A stretch of DNA of 64,000 bases from Streptomyces adelaidensis (GCF_016598475.1 NZ_JAEMUX010000002.1:1-64000), one strand, 5' to 3'; positions 8,268 to 18,683 are shown, counted from the stretch's first letter. Program-made: numbers and translations. The notes: a model not told the origin generated them from the sequence alone.

Positions 8268-11200
8268 GTGCGAATGACGCGCAGACGTGGCATACGGGGT
8301 TCGTGGGGACTGGCGGCGGCATTGACCGCGTCGCTTCTCGTGGCGCCGACCGTGGAGAGCGCGGCGTCCGCCGCCGAGGCCTCGAAGGCCACCCGTAGGC
8401 AGCCGGTGAACGTCCCGGCCCAGGCCGCCGGAGCCGTGCCGCGCGACCGCGCGGAGGCCACCCCGACCAAGCCGGCCCGCACCGTCTGGCCCAAGGCGGC
8501 ACAGGCACGGGTGTCGTTGACCGGGCTGAAGACCGGCAAGAAGGTCCCGGTCACCCCCGACGACGCGAAGGACACCAGCAAGGCGGCGGTCTCCGTGGGC
8601 CCCGCCCCGGCGACCGCGAAGTTCCGCGCCCAGTCCTCGAAGACGACCGTCCCCGCCAAGGTGGACGTGAAGGTCCTGGACCACGAGCGGCTGTCTCCGG
8701 TGGGCGGCATCGGCCTCGGCGTGGAGGTCACCCGGCGCGACGGCACGGCCACCGCCGGCCCGGTGCAGGTCACGTTCGACTACTCAGGATTCAAGTACGC
8801 CTACGGCGGCAACTTCGCCTCCCGGCTGCGGCTGGTGTCCCTGCCCGCGTGCGCGCTGACCACACCGAAGGCGAAGGGCTGTTCACCCGGCAAGCCCAAG
8901 CCCGTGTCCGTCTCCAACGACGTGGCCAAGGGCACCATCACCGCGACGGTGCAGGCCGACGGCGACCCGACCGCCGAGCCCTCCGCCCTTCAGGAGAGCT
9001 CGGAACTGTCCCGGTCGACGATGGCGGCCACCGCGTCCTCGGCGACGGTGTACGCCCTGACCTCCGGCTCCTCCTCCGACGCGGGCGACTACCGCGCCTC
9101 CTCCCTGAAGCCGTCCGGGTCCTGGAACGTCTCGGTGGGCTCCGGCGCGTTCACGTACGACCTGCCGATGGAGGCCCCCGAGCCGCCCACGGGCAGCGCG
9201 CCGTCACTGTCGCTGGAGTACAACTCGCAGTCCGTGGACAGCATGACCTCGGCCCAGAACACCCAGGCCAACTGGGCCGGTCTGGGCTGGGAGCTGGGCG
9301 GTGTCGGCTTCATCGAGCGTCGCTACCGCGGCTGCCAGGACGACGGCACCGGCTCCGGCTGGGTCGGCGACCTGTGCTGGGCCTCGCCGAACTCGGGGAA
9401 CGAAGCCGACGGCGCGATGTACGTCATGAGCTTCAACGGCGTCACCTCCCCCCTCGTCCAGGACGGCAACGGCACCGGTTCGTACCACGTCCAGGACGAC
9501 CCGGGCTGGCGCGTACAGCACCTGACCGGCGGCCACGGCTCCGACGACGAGTACTGGGTCATCTCCACCCAGGACGGCATGCGCTACTACTTCGGCTGGG
9601 GCCGCGCCGAGCGCACCGGTGACGCCACCTCCTCCGTGCTCACCGTTCCGGTGTTCGGCAACGATCCGGGCGAGCCCGGCTACAGCGGCGGCATCGGTGT
9701 GAGCACGCAGGCCTACCGGTGGGGTCTGGACCGGGTCGTGGACCAGAGCGAGGTCGAGACCGCCTACTTCTACGACAAGGAGCAGAACCACTACCGGTCC
9801 GTGCTCCTCACCGACCAGGCCCGCTCCTACGACTCCGCCGCCTACCCGGTGCGCATCGAGTACGGCTGGGCCTCCCAGATCTCCGGCGCCCAGCTGCCCG
9901 CCAAGGTCGACCTGCGTTACGTCGGCCGCTGCGTGGAGCGGATGGCGGACAAGGACCCGCTGGCCAGTGAACCGGCCGCCTGCCCGGCCATCTCCTCCAA
10001 CCCGGATTCCTACCCGGACGTCCCCACGGACCTGATGTGCGACGGCACCAACGCCGACAACGGCTGCAAGACCATCACCGGTGAGACGTACTCGCCCACC
10101 TTTTTCGCCACGAAGATGCTCTGGGACGTCAAGACCTTCGTCCGGGACAACGACGCCTCGGCGTGGGACCCGGCGATGCAGTACCAGATGAAGTACGGCC
10201 TGCCCAACCCCGAAGGCACCGTCGACAACACGCTCTGGCTCGACTACGTCCAGCGCAAGGGCTACGGCGACGGCGACGACATCACCCTGCCGACCATCAA
10301 CATCAACGGTGAGTGGCGGGACAACCAGCTCGGCGGCGGCGTCCTCAACTTCCGCCGGGTCACCCAGATCCACGGCGACCTCGGCTCGTTCACCAACGTC
10401 ACCTACCGCAACTACGACGACCAGGACACCTGCGACATCGACAACCCGCCCTCGGAGTCGAACAACACCCAGGCCTGCTTCAAGCAGAGATGGGTGCCCG
10501 AGGGCGCCACCGAGGAGAAGACGGGCTGGTTCAAGAAGTACGTCGTCGCCAAGGTGAGCGTCGACCCGGGCCCCGGCGCGGGCTCCGGCAACGACGGCGA
10601 CCCGACGATGACGACGACGTACGACTACGTCGGCAAGCCCGCCTGGGCGTACCCCAACGACCCGCTGACCAAGGACGAGAACGAGTCCTGGACCGAGTGG
10701 CGCGGCTACCAGCAGGTCGAGGTCCACACGGGCACCAAGTCCAACGCGGCCTCCACCTACCACTGGCTGTACCGGGGCATGGACGGCGACCGCACCTCGA
10801 AGACCGACCCGTCGGCCACGCGCAGCGTCACCGTCGACGACGGCGACAGCGGACGCCCGGCGGTCACCGACTCGGCGTGGCTCAAGGGCAAGGTGCTGGA
10901 GACCAGCAACCGCGACGGCTCCGGCCAGTCCCACAAGCGGGTCTGGCACGAGTACTGGGTCCACAACACCGCCCAGTACGCCGGCCTGCCCGACGCCCGG
11001 TTCGTCCGCGACTCGAAGACCACCACGCACGAGCTGACCTCCAGTGGCTGGCGCGAGCACATCGTCAAGGACGAGTACGACACCGCCGAGGCGGCCAGCA
11101 CCAAGTACGGACTGCCCCTGCGCACCAACGACTGGGGCCTGTCCGACACCGCCGACAACCGCTGCACCACCTACGGCCGCGCCTACAACACGGACTACTT

Positions 11201-14200
11201 CCCCGACTCCCAGGTCCAGCGCTGGATGGTGCTGCCGGACGAGACCCGGCACTACGCGGCGGACTGCGCCAACCGTGCGTCCACCAACCAGGACGCCTAC
11301 ACGGTGACCCTGTACGACGGCGCGACCTCGGTCGCCACCAACAAGCCGGCCGACGGCCTGGCCACAGCGGTCCGTAAGTACACCGACGCCACCAACTACC
11401 GTGAGGCCAAGGCGACCTACGACCAGGGCGGTCGCCAGATCACGGCCACCGACGGCAAGCAGAAGACCACCACGACGACCTACCAGCCGGCGACGTCCTG
11501 GCCGATCAACGGCGTCAAGGTCACCACCCCCGACCCGGACGGCACCACCGCCGGGGCCGGACCGCAGTCGACCACGACCTGGTACTCCCGTCTGTGGGGA
11601 ACCCCGTACCGGGTCCAGGACGTCAACAACCGGACGACGCGCATCGTGCACGACTCGGTGGGCCGCATCGCCCAGGTGTTCAAGCCCTCACGGGTCTCCG
11701 CGTACCCCGACGGCACGCCGTCCCTCCAGTACGTCTACACCGTCACCACGTCGGACAACAGCGAGGGCGTCCCCGACCTGGTCTCCACGGTCCCGCCGAA
11801 GGTCACCACGAAGACGCTGCTGGAGTCGAGCGGGAAGATCGCGACCGCGTACGAGTACGTCGACGGCCTGGGCCGCACCCGCGAGACCCAGACGCCCGCA
11901 CCGACCGGCACCGGCCGCACGGTCGTGTCCACCCGGTACGACACGTCCGGCAACGCCACCGGCACCAGCTCGGCCTTCTACAACGCGGACGCCGCCGGCT
12001 CGGGCATGGTCCTGCCGACCGTGGCCGTCCTGCCCTCCTACACCGACCTGCTCATCGACTTCGCGGGCCGCACCACCGAGTCCCGGATCCTGGTGAACGG
12101 CGAGGCGCAGACCCAGGGCCAGACGCGCACCAACTACCACGGCGACTACACCACCGCGATGCCCGCGGCCGGTGAGCGCACGAACGCGTACACCAACGTG
12201 TTCGGAGAAGTCGACAGGGTCGTCGAGTTCGGCCCGTCCACGTACTCCACGTACTACGAGTACACCCGAAGCGGTCTGCTCTCGAAGATCACCGACTCCA
12301 AGGGCAACCTCACCACCTACACCTACAACTGGCTCGGCGAGCGCGTCGGTGGCAAGGACCTCGACAGCGACCCGAACGGCGTCGGCGCCATCACGTACGA
12401 CGCCAACGGCAACATCGAGACGGCCAAGGACGGCAACGGCACCGTCCTGACCCACACGTACGACGCCCTCAACCGGCCGCTGACCGTGCAGAACGGGTCG
12501 ACCGTACTGACCCGCAACGCCTACGACACGGCGCCGGGCGGCATCGGCAAACTCGCCGCCTCCACCTCGTACGCGGGCAGCTACGCCTACACCACCGCCG
12601 TCACCGCCTACGACGTCGACGGCAACACCACCGAGGCGCAGACGACGATCCCCAGCGACGGAAGCGGCCTGCAGGGCACCTACAAGACGTCCTACACCTT
12701 CAACACCGCCGGTCAGCAGACCAGCGTGACCTACCCGGCCGTCGGGGACCTCCCGCAGGAGACCGTCACCACGGTGCACGACACCTACGGCAACCCGGAG
12801 AAGCTCACCAGCGACCTCGACAACACCGTCTACGTCGACTCCACCGGCTTCGACAGGCTGGGCCGCCTCACCGACCGCACCTACGGCACCACGGCCACGA
12901 CCGGTACCACCGCCAGCCGTTCGTACACCTACGACGACGCCACCGGCACCGGCTGGCTGAAGAACATCACCACGACCACCAGCGCGAAGGGCACCGTCCA
13001 GAACGACGACTACCTCCGTGACAACGCCGGCCAGACCACCGACCTCGCCGACCGGGTCACGGGGCAGCACCAGTGCTACACCTATGACGAGCTGAACCGC
13101 GTCACCCGAGCCTGGACCTCGGCGGCGACGACCGGCTGCGCCGGCCCCTTCTCCACCGATCTGGCCACCGGCCAGGACCCCTACCAGCTCGACTACACCT
13201 ACGACGGCATCGGCAACCTGCAGAAGGTCACCAGCACCACGGCCTCCGCCAGCAGCGTCAACGACTACGTCTACCCCGGCTACTCGGCCGACCAGTCGAC
13301 GTACACGGCCGGCGCCGCCCACCCGCACGCCGTCGCCACGATCAAGACGCCCACCGGTACGGACAGCTACACCTACGACACCGCCGGCCGACTCGACAAC
13401 CGCACGGTGAACGGGGCCACGACCGGCTTCGTCTGGAACGCCCTCGGCCAGGTCACCGCGACCACCGGGGCCACCACCACCGGCTACGTCTACGACGCCG
13501 CGGGCAACCTGCTGATCCGCAGGTCGGCGACCGAGAACGTCCTGTATCTCACGGGCCAGGAGGTCCACAAGGCGTCCGGCGCCACCGCGAAGGCCACGCG
13601 TCACTACGGCAACGGCGCCGCGGTCGTCGCCTCGCGCACGGCGGTGAACGCGACCACGAGCAAGCTGAGCTGGATCATGTCCGACAACCAGGCGTCGACC
13701 CAGCTGACCGTCGACGCCGCCACGGGCACCCCGTCGCGCCGCCGCTACCTCCCCTTCGGCGCCCAGAACGGCGAGACGGACCTGCCGGCCGGCACCGACC
13801 GAGGCTTCCTCGGCAAGGCCGAGGACGACACGACGGGCCTGTCCATCCTGGGCGCCCGTATGTACGACGCGACCCTCGGCCGTTTCCTCAGCCCCGATCC
13901 GCTGACCACGCCGTTCTCGCCGCAGACCCTCAACGCCTACGCGTACTCGCTCAACAACCCCATCGCCTACAGCGACCCGACCGGGCTGTCGTGCGACATC
14001 TCGTTCGACAGCAGCGGCAACCCCTCGATGAGCGGTTCGTGCGACGACCAGCCTGAGGGCAAATCGGGACTCGTGGACACGGGCAGTGTCGGCGACGGCG
14101 GCAGCGGACTGGATTTCGCCGTGCCGCCGACGAACGCCGACGGCGGGTGCGGTTCCTGGGGCGTCCTGTCCGGGATCTGCTCGTCCGTCGGGGAGACCTT

Positions 14201-14801
14201 CTACGGGATCATCTCCAACGCGCCGCGCACGGCGGAATACGCCGGCTGGATCTTCGACGGTGACTGCCGCAACGGTGGTGGCCCCGGGGAGCCCGGATGC
14301 GACTACGGCACTCAGTTCGACAACTGGGTGGGCAGCTACGGCTACGACATCGACGGTGACGCCTACCTGGTGCCGAGCGCCGTCGCGGCGATCTTCGGGC
14401 ATCGGCCCAGCATGCTGTCGCTCCGCAACAAGAACTACAAGATCGACCGGCACGGACGCCTGTCGAACGGCAAGTACACCATCGACGGTGACGGAATGGC
14501 GAAGCACGTTCCCGGTCGTAGCCGCGACAGCTGGTCGAAGGAGAACCAGGACGGCCAGACCAAGAGCGCCTTCCTCAAGGGCGTGGACGCGGAGCGAGCG
14601 GTGCTCGACGCGGCGGCGTACGCCGACGCGCACAATCTCTGGTCAGGGGGCAACAATCCGAAGGCGAAGGTCTACGTGGAGAATGGTCCGGTCGGTGTTG
14701 TCGGGCGAACCGGAGAACTCACCCACTACATCAACGTCTACAAGAAGCCGACGAAACAAGGCGTGACCCTCGTCCACGGCGGTCCTGGCGGTGCTCCCTG
14801 A
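8268..14801 (+). CDS. secreted RHS/YD-repeat protein with variable C-terminal toxin-like domain
   Basis: A 2177-residue secreted protein. A Sec signal peptide occupies roughly residues 3-35 (basic TRRRGIRGS, hydrophobic core, SAASAAE end). After a non-repetitive N-terminal third comes a long series of YD repeats (for example YTYDALNRP, YTYDTAGRL types), which in RHS proteins fold into a hollow beta-shell. The RHS core ends with RFLSPDPL and DPTGL at about residue 1903. The last 270 residues are a variable module: KHVPG at about 2083, and HYINVYKK and HGGP near the end. This is the layout of polymorphic toxins, with the toxin at the C-terminus. GTG at 8268 is preferred for its spacing to GGGGG; ATG at 8274 is the alternative. 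The stop overlaps the next gene. Confidence 0.88.
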   Translation: MRMTRRRGIRGSWGLAAALTASLLVAPTVESAASAAEASKATRRQPVNVPAQAAGAVPRDRAEATPTKPARTVWPKAAQARVSLTGLKTGKKVPVTPDDAKDTSKAAVSVGPAPATAKFRAQSSKTTVPAKVDVKVLDHERLSPVGGIGLGVEVTRRDGTATAGPVQVTFDYSGFKYAYGGNFASRLRLVSLPACALTTPKAKGCSPGKPKPVSVSNDVAKGTITATVQADGDPTAEPSALQESSELSRSTMAATASSATVYALTSGSSSDAGDYRASSLKPSGSWNVSVGSGAFTYDLPMEAPEPPTGSAPSLSLEYNSQSVDSMTSAQNTQANWAGLGWELGGVGFIERRYRGCQDDGTGSGWVGDLCWASPNSGNEADGAMYVMSFNGVTSPLVQDGNGTGSYHVQDDPGWRVQHLTGGHGSDDEYWVISTQDGMRYYFGWGRAERTGDATSSVLTVPVFGNDPGEPGYSGGIGVSTQAYRWGLDRVVDQSEVETAYFYDKEQNHYRSVLLTDQARSYDSAAYPVRIEYGWASQISGAQLPAKVDLRYVGRCVERMADKDPLASEPAACPAISSNPDSYPDVPTDLMCDGTNADNGCKTITGETYSPTFFATKMLWDVKTFVRDNDASAWDPAMQYQMKYGLPNPEGTVDNTLWLDYVQRKGYGDGDDITLPTININGEWRDNQLGGGVLNFRRVTQIHGDLGSFTNVTYRNYDDQDTCDIDNPPSESNNTQACFKQRWVPEGATEEKTGWFKKYVVAKVSVDPGPGAGSGNDGDPTMTTTYDYVGKPAWAYPNDPLTKDENESWTEWRGYQQVEVHTGTKSNAASTYHWLYRGMDGDRTSKTDPSATRSVTVDDGDSGRPAVTDSAWLKGKVLETSNRDGSGQSHKRVWHEYWVHNTAQYAGLPDARFVRDSKTTTHELTSSGWREHIVKDEYDTAEAASTKYGLPLRTNDWGLSDTADNRCTTYGRAYNTDYFPDSQVQRWMVLPDETRHYAADCANRASTNQDAYTVTLYDGATSVATNKPADGLATAVRKYTDATNYREAKATYDQGGRQITATDGKQKTTTTTYQPATSWPINGVKVTTPDPDGTTAGAGPQSTTTWYSRLWGTPYRVQDVNNRTTRIVHDSVGRIAQVFKPSRVSAYPDGTPSLQYVYTVTTSDNSEGVPDLVSTVPPKVTTKTLLESSGKIATAYEYVDGLGRTRETQTPAPTGTGRTVVSTRYDTSGNATGTSSAFYNADAAGSGMVLPTVAVLPSYTDLLIDFAGRTTESRILVNGEAQTQGQTRTNYHGDYTTAMPAAGERTNAYTNVFGEVDRVVEFGPSTYSTYYEYTRSGLLSKITDSKGNLTTYTYNWLGERVGGKDLDSDPNGVGAITYDANGNIETAKDGNGTVLTHTYDALNRPLTVQNGSTVLTRNAYDTAPGGIGKLAASTSYAGSYAYTTAVTAYDVDGNTTEAQTTIPSDGSGLQGTYKTSYTFNTAGQQTSVTYPAVGDLPQETVTTVHDTYGNPEKLTSDLDNTVYVDSTGFDRLGRLTDRTYGTTATTGTTASRSYTYDDATGTGWLKNITTTTSAKGTVQNDDYLRDNAGQTTDLADRVTGQHQCYTYDELNRVTRAWTSAATTGCAGPFSTDLATGQDPYQLDYTYDGIGNLQKVTSTTASASSVNDYVYPGYSADQSTYTAGAAHPHAVATIKTPTGTDSYTYDTAGRLDNRTVNGATTGFVWNALGQVTATTGATTTGYVYDAAGNLLIRRSATENVLYLTGQEVHKASGATAKATRHYGNGAAVVASRTAVNATTSKLSWIMSDNQASTQLTVDAATGTPSRRRYLPFGAQNGETDLPAGTDRGFLGKAEDDTTGLSILGARMYDATLGRFLSPDPLTTPFSPQTLNAYAYSLNNPIAYSDPTGLSCDISFDSSGNPSMSGSCDDQPEGKSGLVDTGSVGDGGSGLDFAVPPTNADGGCGSWGVLSGICSSVGETFYGIISNAPRTAEYAGWIFDGDCRNGGGPGEPGCDYGTQFDNWVGSYGYDIDGDAYLVPSAVAAIFGHRPSMLSLRNKNYKIDRHGRLSNGKYTIDGDGMAKHVPGRSRDSWSKENQDGQTKSAFLKGVDAERAVLDAAAYADAHNLWSGGNNPKAKVYVENGPVGVVGRTGELTHYINVYKKPTKQGVTLVHGGPGGAP

Positions 14802-15199
14802 TGAACGTGTCGGAAGTGGTGATGCGTGCGGCCCGGCGTCGCGCGAGCTGGTCGTGGCTCGACTCGAAGAGAGTCATGGAGGAATTGGCCGCCCGCTGCG
14901 AACTGGCGCTCGACTGGGATTGGGAGGCCCCGGAGGAGTGGGGTTCCCTCAGGCGCGAGAAAGGCGACGAGGCGATCGTCTCCGGGACCCTCCCGCTGTG
15001 CGTGGCGTTGGCCGACTCGCCGTCCGCTGCCATGGCGGCCGAGTCGGGCTGTGAGGTCATCACCGTGTCCTCATGGGTCGCCCCTGAACTCTCCTGCAGC
15101 CTGGAAGCCCTCACCGAGGCATTCGGATACCCCGACGCGTTCTCCTCGATGGATACGGAGGCATTCTCCGCGCAAGATCTCTGGTACGCGGCCATGTGA
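14801..15199 (+). CDS. putative immunity protein for the RHS toxin domain
   Basis: A 132-residue acidic protein I do not recognise. Its ATG shares one base with the TGA of the RHS gene, so the two are translationally coupled, which is the standard arrangement of a polymorphic toxin and its immunity protein. It has no signal peptide or membrane segment, so it would act in the cytoplasm. The sequence is rich in Glu/Asp, Ala and Trp. Third-position GC is lower than in neighbouring genes, as often seen for exchanged toxin-immunity modules. The assignment rests on position, size and charge, not on a known family. Confidence 0.65.
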   Translation: MNVSEVVMRAARRRASWSWLDSKRVMEELAARCELALDWDWEAPEEWGSLRREKGDEAIVSGTLPLCVALADSPSAAMAAESGCEVITVSSWVAPELSCSLEALTEAFGYPDAFSSMDTEAFSAQDLWYAAM

Positions 15200-15227
15200 A
15201 GGGCGAGCCCGCGAGAGCGTACGGCGG

Positions 15228-15258
15228 CCGGAACCGGTTGTTGCAGGACCGGTTCCGG
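15228..15258. terminator. hairpin after the toxin-immunity pair
   Basis: CCGGAACCGG (15228-15237) and CCGGTTCCGG (15249-15258) form a perfect 10-bp stem with an 11-nt loop, 29 bases after the immunity stop codon. It is a likely transcription terminator. Confidence 0.6.
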
Positions 15259-15467
15259 TTGTCCTGGCGGCGGACCTCCCCCGTGCACAGCGGCTCCCCA
15301 TATCGTGCGCTCATGGCCACGACGAAGCCGCAGCCATCGCGGAGGCCGTTGCTTCATCCTCGGATACGGGAGCGAGATAGACATCTCCGGATTCATTCAG
15401 AGCGATCTGATGAGTCGCCCATTCACGCCCCGCTCCCAGCTTGTACGTCGAGTAGCAGCGGTACTTG

Positions 15468-16805
15468 GTGACAGTGCCGGGTTCGAGCAGTGACCTCTCC
15501 GGCATGGGGTCGCAAGCCGCTCTTGGGGGTATGGGGACGGTCTATCTGGCGCGGTCGCGTGGTGGACGCGCCGTGGCGGTCAAGGTGGCTCACGCCGAAC
15601 TGGCCGCCGACCGGCATTTCCGGGCACGGTTCCGGGCCGAGGTCGACGCCGCGCGCAAGGTCGGGGGTTTCCATACGGCGCCCGTCGTGGACGCCGACCC
15701 GGACGCGGCTGCACCCTGGCTGGCCACGGCGTACATCCCGGGCCCCACCCTGTCCGAACTGCTCACGGAGCAGGGCCCGATGGACGAGCGGCGGCTGCGG
15801 CTGCTGGGCGCCGCCCTGGCGGAGGCGTTGCAGGCCATCCACGGCTGCGGGCTCGTCCACCGTGATCTGAAGCCCGGCAACATCATCATGGCCGAGGACG
15901 GCCCCCGGGTCCTCGACTTCGGTATCGCGCGCGCCGTGGAGTCCACCCGGCTGACCTCCACCGGAGCGGCCTTCGGCACCCCCGGCTATCTGGCCCCCGA
16001 ACAGGCGCAGGGCCTCGAAGTCACCGGTGCCACCGATGTGTTCGCGCTCGGCGCGGTACTCGTCTCGGCGGCCGGCGGCAGCGCGTTCGGCGACGGTACG
16101 CCGATGGGGCTGATGTACCGGTCGGTCCACGAACCCGCCGACCTCACCGCCGTACCGGAGCCACTGCGCCCCCTGGTCGCCGCCTGCCTCTCCAAAGACC
16201 CGGCCGACCGCCCCACCCCCGACACCCTCCTGAACCTCCTGCCACCGGACGCGACCCCGGCCCCTCCCGAAGAGGTCCCGACCCTGCTCATCGGCCACCG
16301 GCCCACCCCGGCCGTACGGACTCGGTCGGGCGGCATGTCCCTCGCTGTCGTGGCCGTGGTCATCGTGGGCGCGCTCATCGGCGGCGCGGTGTACGTGGCG
16401 AACCGTGACGAGGGGAGGGGGACGACCTCGACCGCAGAATCCCCCAAATCCTCCAAATCCCCCGAATCCCAGCTGACTCCGTCGGCCAGCGAGCCCCCGC
16501 CGGCCACCGATGTCCCCGACGGGGAGGACGCGGGCGGGAACGGGGGAGAGACCAGGGACGAGGTCACGGTTCGTATCACCGCCCAGACCGAAGACAGCTG
16601 GATCGGGGTCAAGGACCACCTCGGCGAGATCCTCTTCGACGGCCTGCTCGAACAGGGCGAGACCAAGACCTTCTCCGACAAGGAGTCGATCGGCCTGGTC
16701 CTCGGTAACGCGGGCGCCGTCCAACTCGTCGTCAACGACAAGAAGATCGACAACGACTTCCCGTCCGGCACGGTGGAGCGCCTGACGTACACGAAGAGCG
16801 ACTGA
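15468..16805 (+). CDS. membrane Ser/Thr protein kinase with abnormal N-terminus
   Basis: A Hanks-type kinase of about 445 residues with one membrane helix (about 290-311) and an extracytoplasmic C-terminal domain ending in GTVERLTYTKSD that resembles DUF4115/RodZ tails. The catalytic set is present: Lys in VAVKVAH (about 39), HRDLKPGN (about 131-138) and DFG (about 150-152). The first lobe is odd: instead of a normal start such as YRLLGRLGSGGMG it reads SDLSGMGSQAALGGMG, so the first beta strand and part of the glycine loop are missing. No good ribosome-binding site is found; TTG 15465, GTG 15468 or ATG 15504 are all possible starts. It may be a damaged or recombined gene. Confidence 0.75.
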   Translation: MTVPGSSSDLSGMGSQAALGGMGTVYLARSRGGRAVAVKVAHAELAADRHFRARFRAEVDAARKVGGFHTAPVVDADPDAAAPWLATAYIPGPTLSELLTEQGPMDERRLRLLGAALAEALQAIHGCGLVHRDLKPGNIIMAEDGPRVLDFGIARAVESTRLTSTGAAFGTPGYLAPEQAQGLEVTGATDVFALGAVLVSAAGGSAFGDGTPMGLMYRSVHEPADLTAVPEPLRPLVAACLSKDPADRPTPDTLLNLLPPDATPAPPEEVPTLLIGHRPTPAVRTRSGGMSLAVVAVVIVGALIGGAVYVANRDEGRGTTSTAESPKSSKSPESQLTPSASEPPPATDVPDGEDAGGNGGETRDEVTVRITAQTEDSWIGVKDHLGEILFDGLLEQGETKTFSDKESIGLVLGNAGAVQLVVNDKKIDNDFPSGTVERLTYTKSD

Positions 16806-16845
16806 CCCGAGGCTAGGCCCCCCACCCCCCGCAGCACCCCCGCGG

Positions 16846-17108
16846 TCACCGCCACCCCCAGCGCCACAGGGCGCCCGTGGCCGGCAGGGCCACCAGGAGC
16901 ACCATGGCGGCTCCGGCGAGCAACTCCCGTACCCGGCCGGGGCCCAGTACATCGGCGACGGCCAGACTGAACGCCGCCGTAAGGGTGTTGAGCAGCAGCC
17001 CCATGGCCGCCGCCGCGAGCGGTCCGCCCCCGGCCGGCGGGATGCCGACCGCGCTGAACTGCGCCGCCCCGCGTACACGACGAGCGACATCACCACCGGC
17101 ACCCACAC
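16846..17108 (-). pseudogene. frameshifted small membrane protein
   Basis: Two overlapping minus-strand frames join into one sensible protein. The upstream frame gives a hydrophobic start (WVPVVMSLVVYAG) and then turns into Arg/Ser-rich nonsense, while the next frame gives AAQFSAVGIPPAGGG followed by two membrane helices ending ATGALWRWGWR. The switch is at the G run near 17070, where adding one G would restore the frame. It is either a real one-base deletion or a sequencing error. I do not recognise the family. No clear ribosome-binding site precedes 17108, so the 5' end may also be missing. Confidence 0.45.
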
Positions 17109-17133
17109 GGGAGCGGCGTGACCGCGAAAAGGC

Positions 17134-17168
17134 AGGAGCCCCTGCGCCGCGAACGGCGAGGGGCTCCT
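17134..17168. terminator. terminator of the cold-shock gene
   Basis: AGGAGCCCCTGCGCCG and CGGCGAGGGGCTCCT form a 15-bp stem with one mismatch and a four-base CGAA loop. It lies about 50 bases beyond the stop of the minus-strand cold-shock gene. Confidence 0.7.
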
Positions 17169-17220
17169 TGGGTGGTGCTCTCAGACGTCGTCAGAGGGGG
17201 CATCCCTCAGATCGAACGGG

Positions 17221-17424
17221 TCAGACGGGGGTGACGTTCTCCGCCTGCGGACCCTTCGGGCCCTGCGTCACGTCGAAGGAGACCGCCTGGTTCTCCTCCA
17301 GCGAACGGAAACCGCTCGCGTTGATGGCGGAGTAGTGGACGAATACGTCCGGGCCGCCACCTTCCTGGGCGATGAAGCCAAAGCCCTTTTCGGCGTTGAA
17401 CCACTTCACGGTTCCGGTAGCCAT
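17221..17424 (-). CDS. cold-shock protein (CspA family)
   Basis: A 67-residue nucleic-acid chaperone that binds single-stranded RNA and DNA. Both RNA-binding motifs are intact: KGFGFIAQ (RNP1) at residues 13-20 and VFVHYSAI (RNP2-like) at 27-34. The length is that of a single cold-shock domain. AAGGAGGG lies just before the ATG at 17424. A candidate promoter at 17585-17612 gives a 5' leader of about 150 nt, which is typical for csp genes whose mRNA structure responds to temperature. Confidence 0.95.
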   Translation of the reverse strand: MATGTVKWFNAEKGFGFIAQEGGGPDVFVHYSAINASGFRSLEENQAVSFDVTQGPKGPQAENVTPV

Positions 17425-17584
17425 AAGCCCTCCTTGGGCCCAAAGGGTTGCCCTGCTCCAGAACCCTGCAAGTGTGAAAACAAGATGCCGCACAACTGCA
17501 TACGTCTGAAAACGACAAGAGCCCGCGGTTACATGCTCCGCAGGCTCTGTACTGCAAGGGAAACCAAACTGCAACTTGGCGGCG

Positions 17585-17612
17585 AGCCTAGCATGTGGGC
17601 AGGAGGAAGCAA
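17585..17612 (-). promoter_or_regulatory. candidate promoter of the cold-shock gene
   Basis: On the minus strand TTGCTT and TAGGCT are separated by 16 bases. The predicted start of transcription leaves about 150 nt of leader before the cold-shock ATG. Confidence 0.45.
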
Positions 17613-17719
17613 TAGAGGGAAAGATCACGTCACTCGAATGTTTGACCCACTCGGATCGCGGGTTGACGTGACGCCACCTCTTCCACGCCAGTCCCGTCGG
17701 TGACACGCCGATGAGAGGG

Positions 17720-17749
17720 TTGACACAAGGTGTCCTTCGGGTTTAGCGA
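17720..17749 (+). promoter_or_regulatory. candidate distal mqnA promoter with overlapping palindrome
   Basis: TTGACA (17720-17725) and TAGCGA (17744-17749) have an 18-base spacer. The inverted repeat GACAC-AAG-GTGTC (17722-17734) overlaps the -35 box and could be an operator. Confidence 0.45.
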
Positions 17750-17792
17750 GACAATCGCGGGCCCCGGGGGCCGCACCGTACCCCATGAGGGC

Positions 17793-18650
<858 letters not shown>

Positions 18651-18660
18651 ACAATTCCCC

Positions 18661-18683
18661 CGGAATTCATTTGACGAATTCCG
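18661..18683. terminator. hairpin after mqnA
   Basis: CGGAATTC and GAATTCCG form a perfect 8-bp stem with a 7-nt loop, 11 bases after the mqnA stop. The stem is unusually AT-rich for this genome. It could be a terminator or an operator; its place after the stop codon favours a terminator. Confidence 0.5.

Noticed and set aside
9204..14633. Very long minus-strand frames opposite the RHS gene
   Set aside because: They are Val/Gly/Arg-rich shadows produced by the high GC bias of the real plus-strand gene.
15423..17108. Minus-strand frame of 561 codons opposite the first kinase
   Set aside because: It is the complement shadow of the kinase gene. Only its first 13 or so residues look real, as part of the frameshifted membrane gene.
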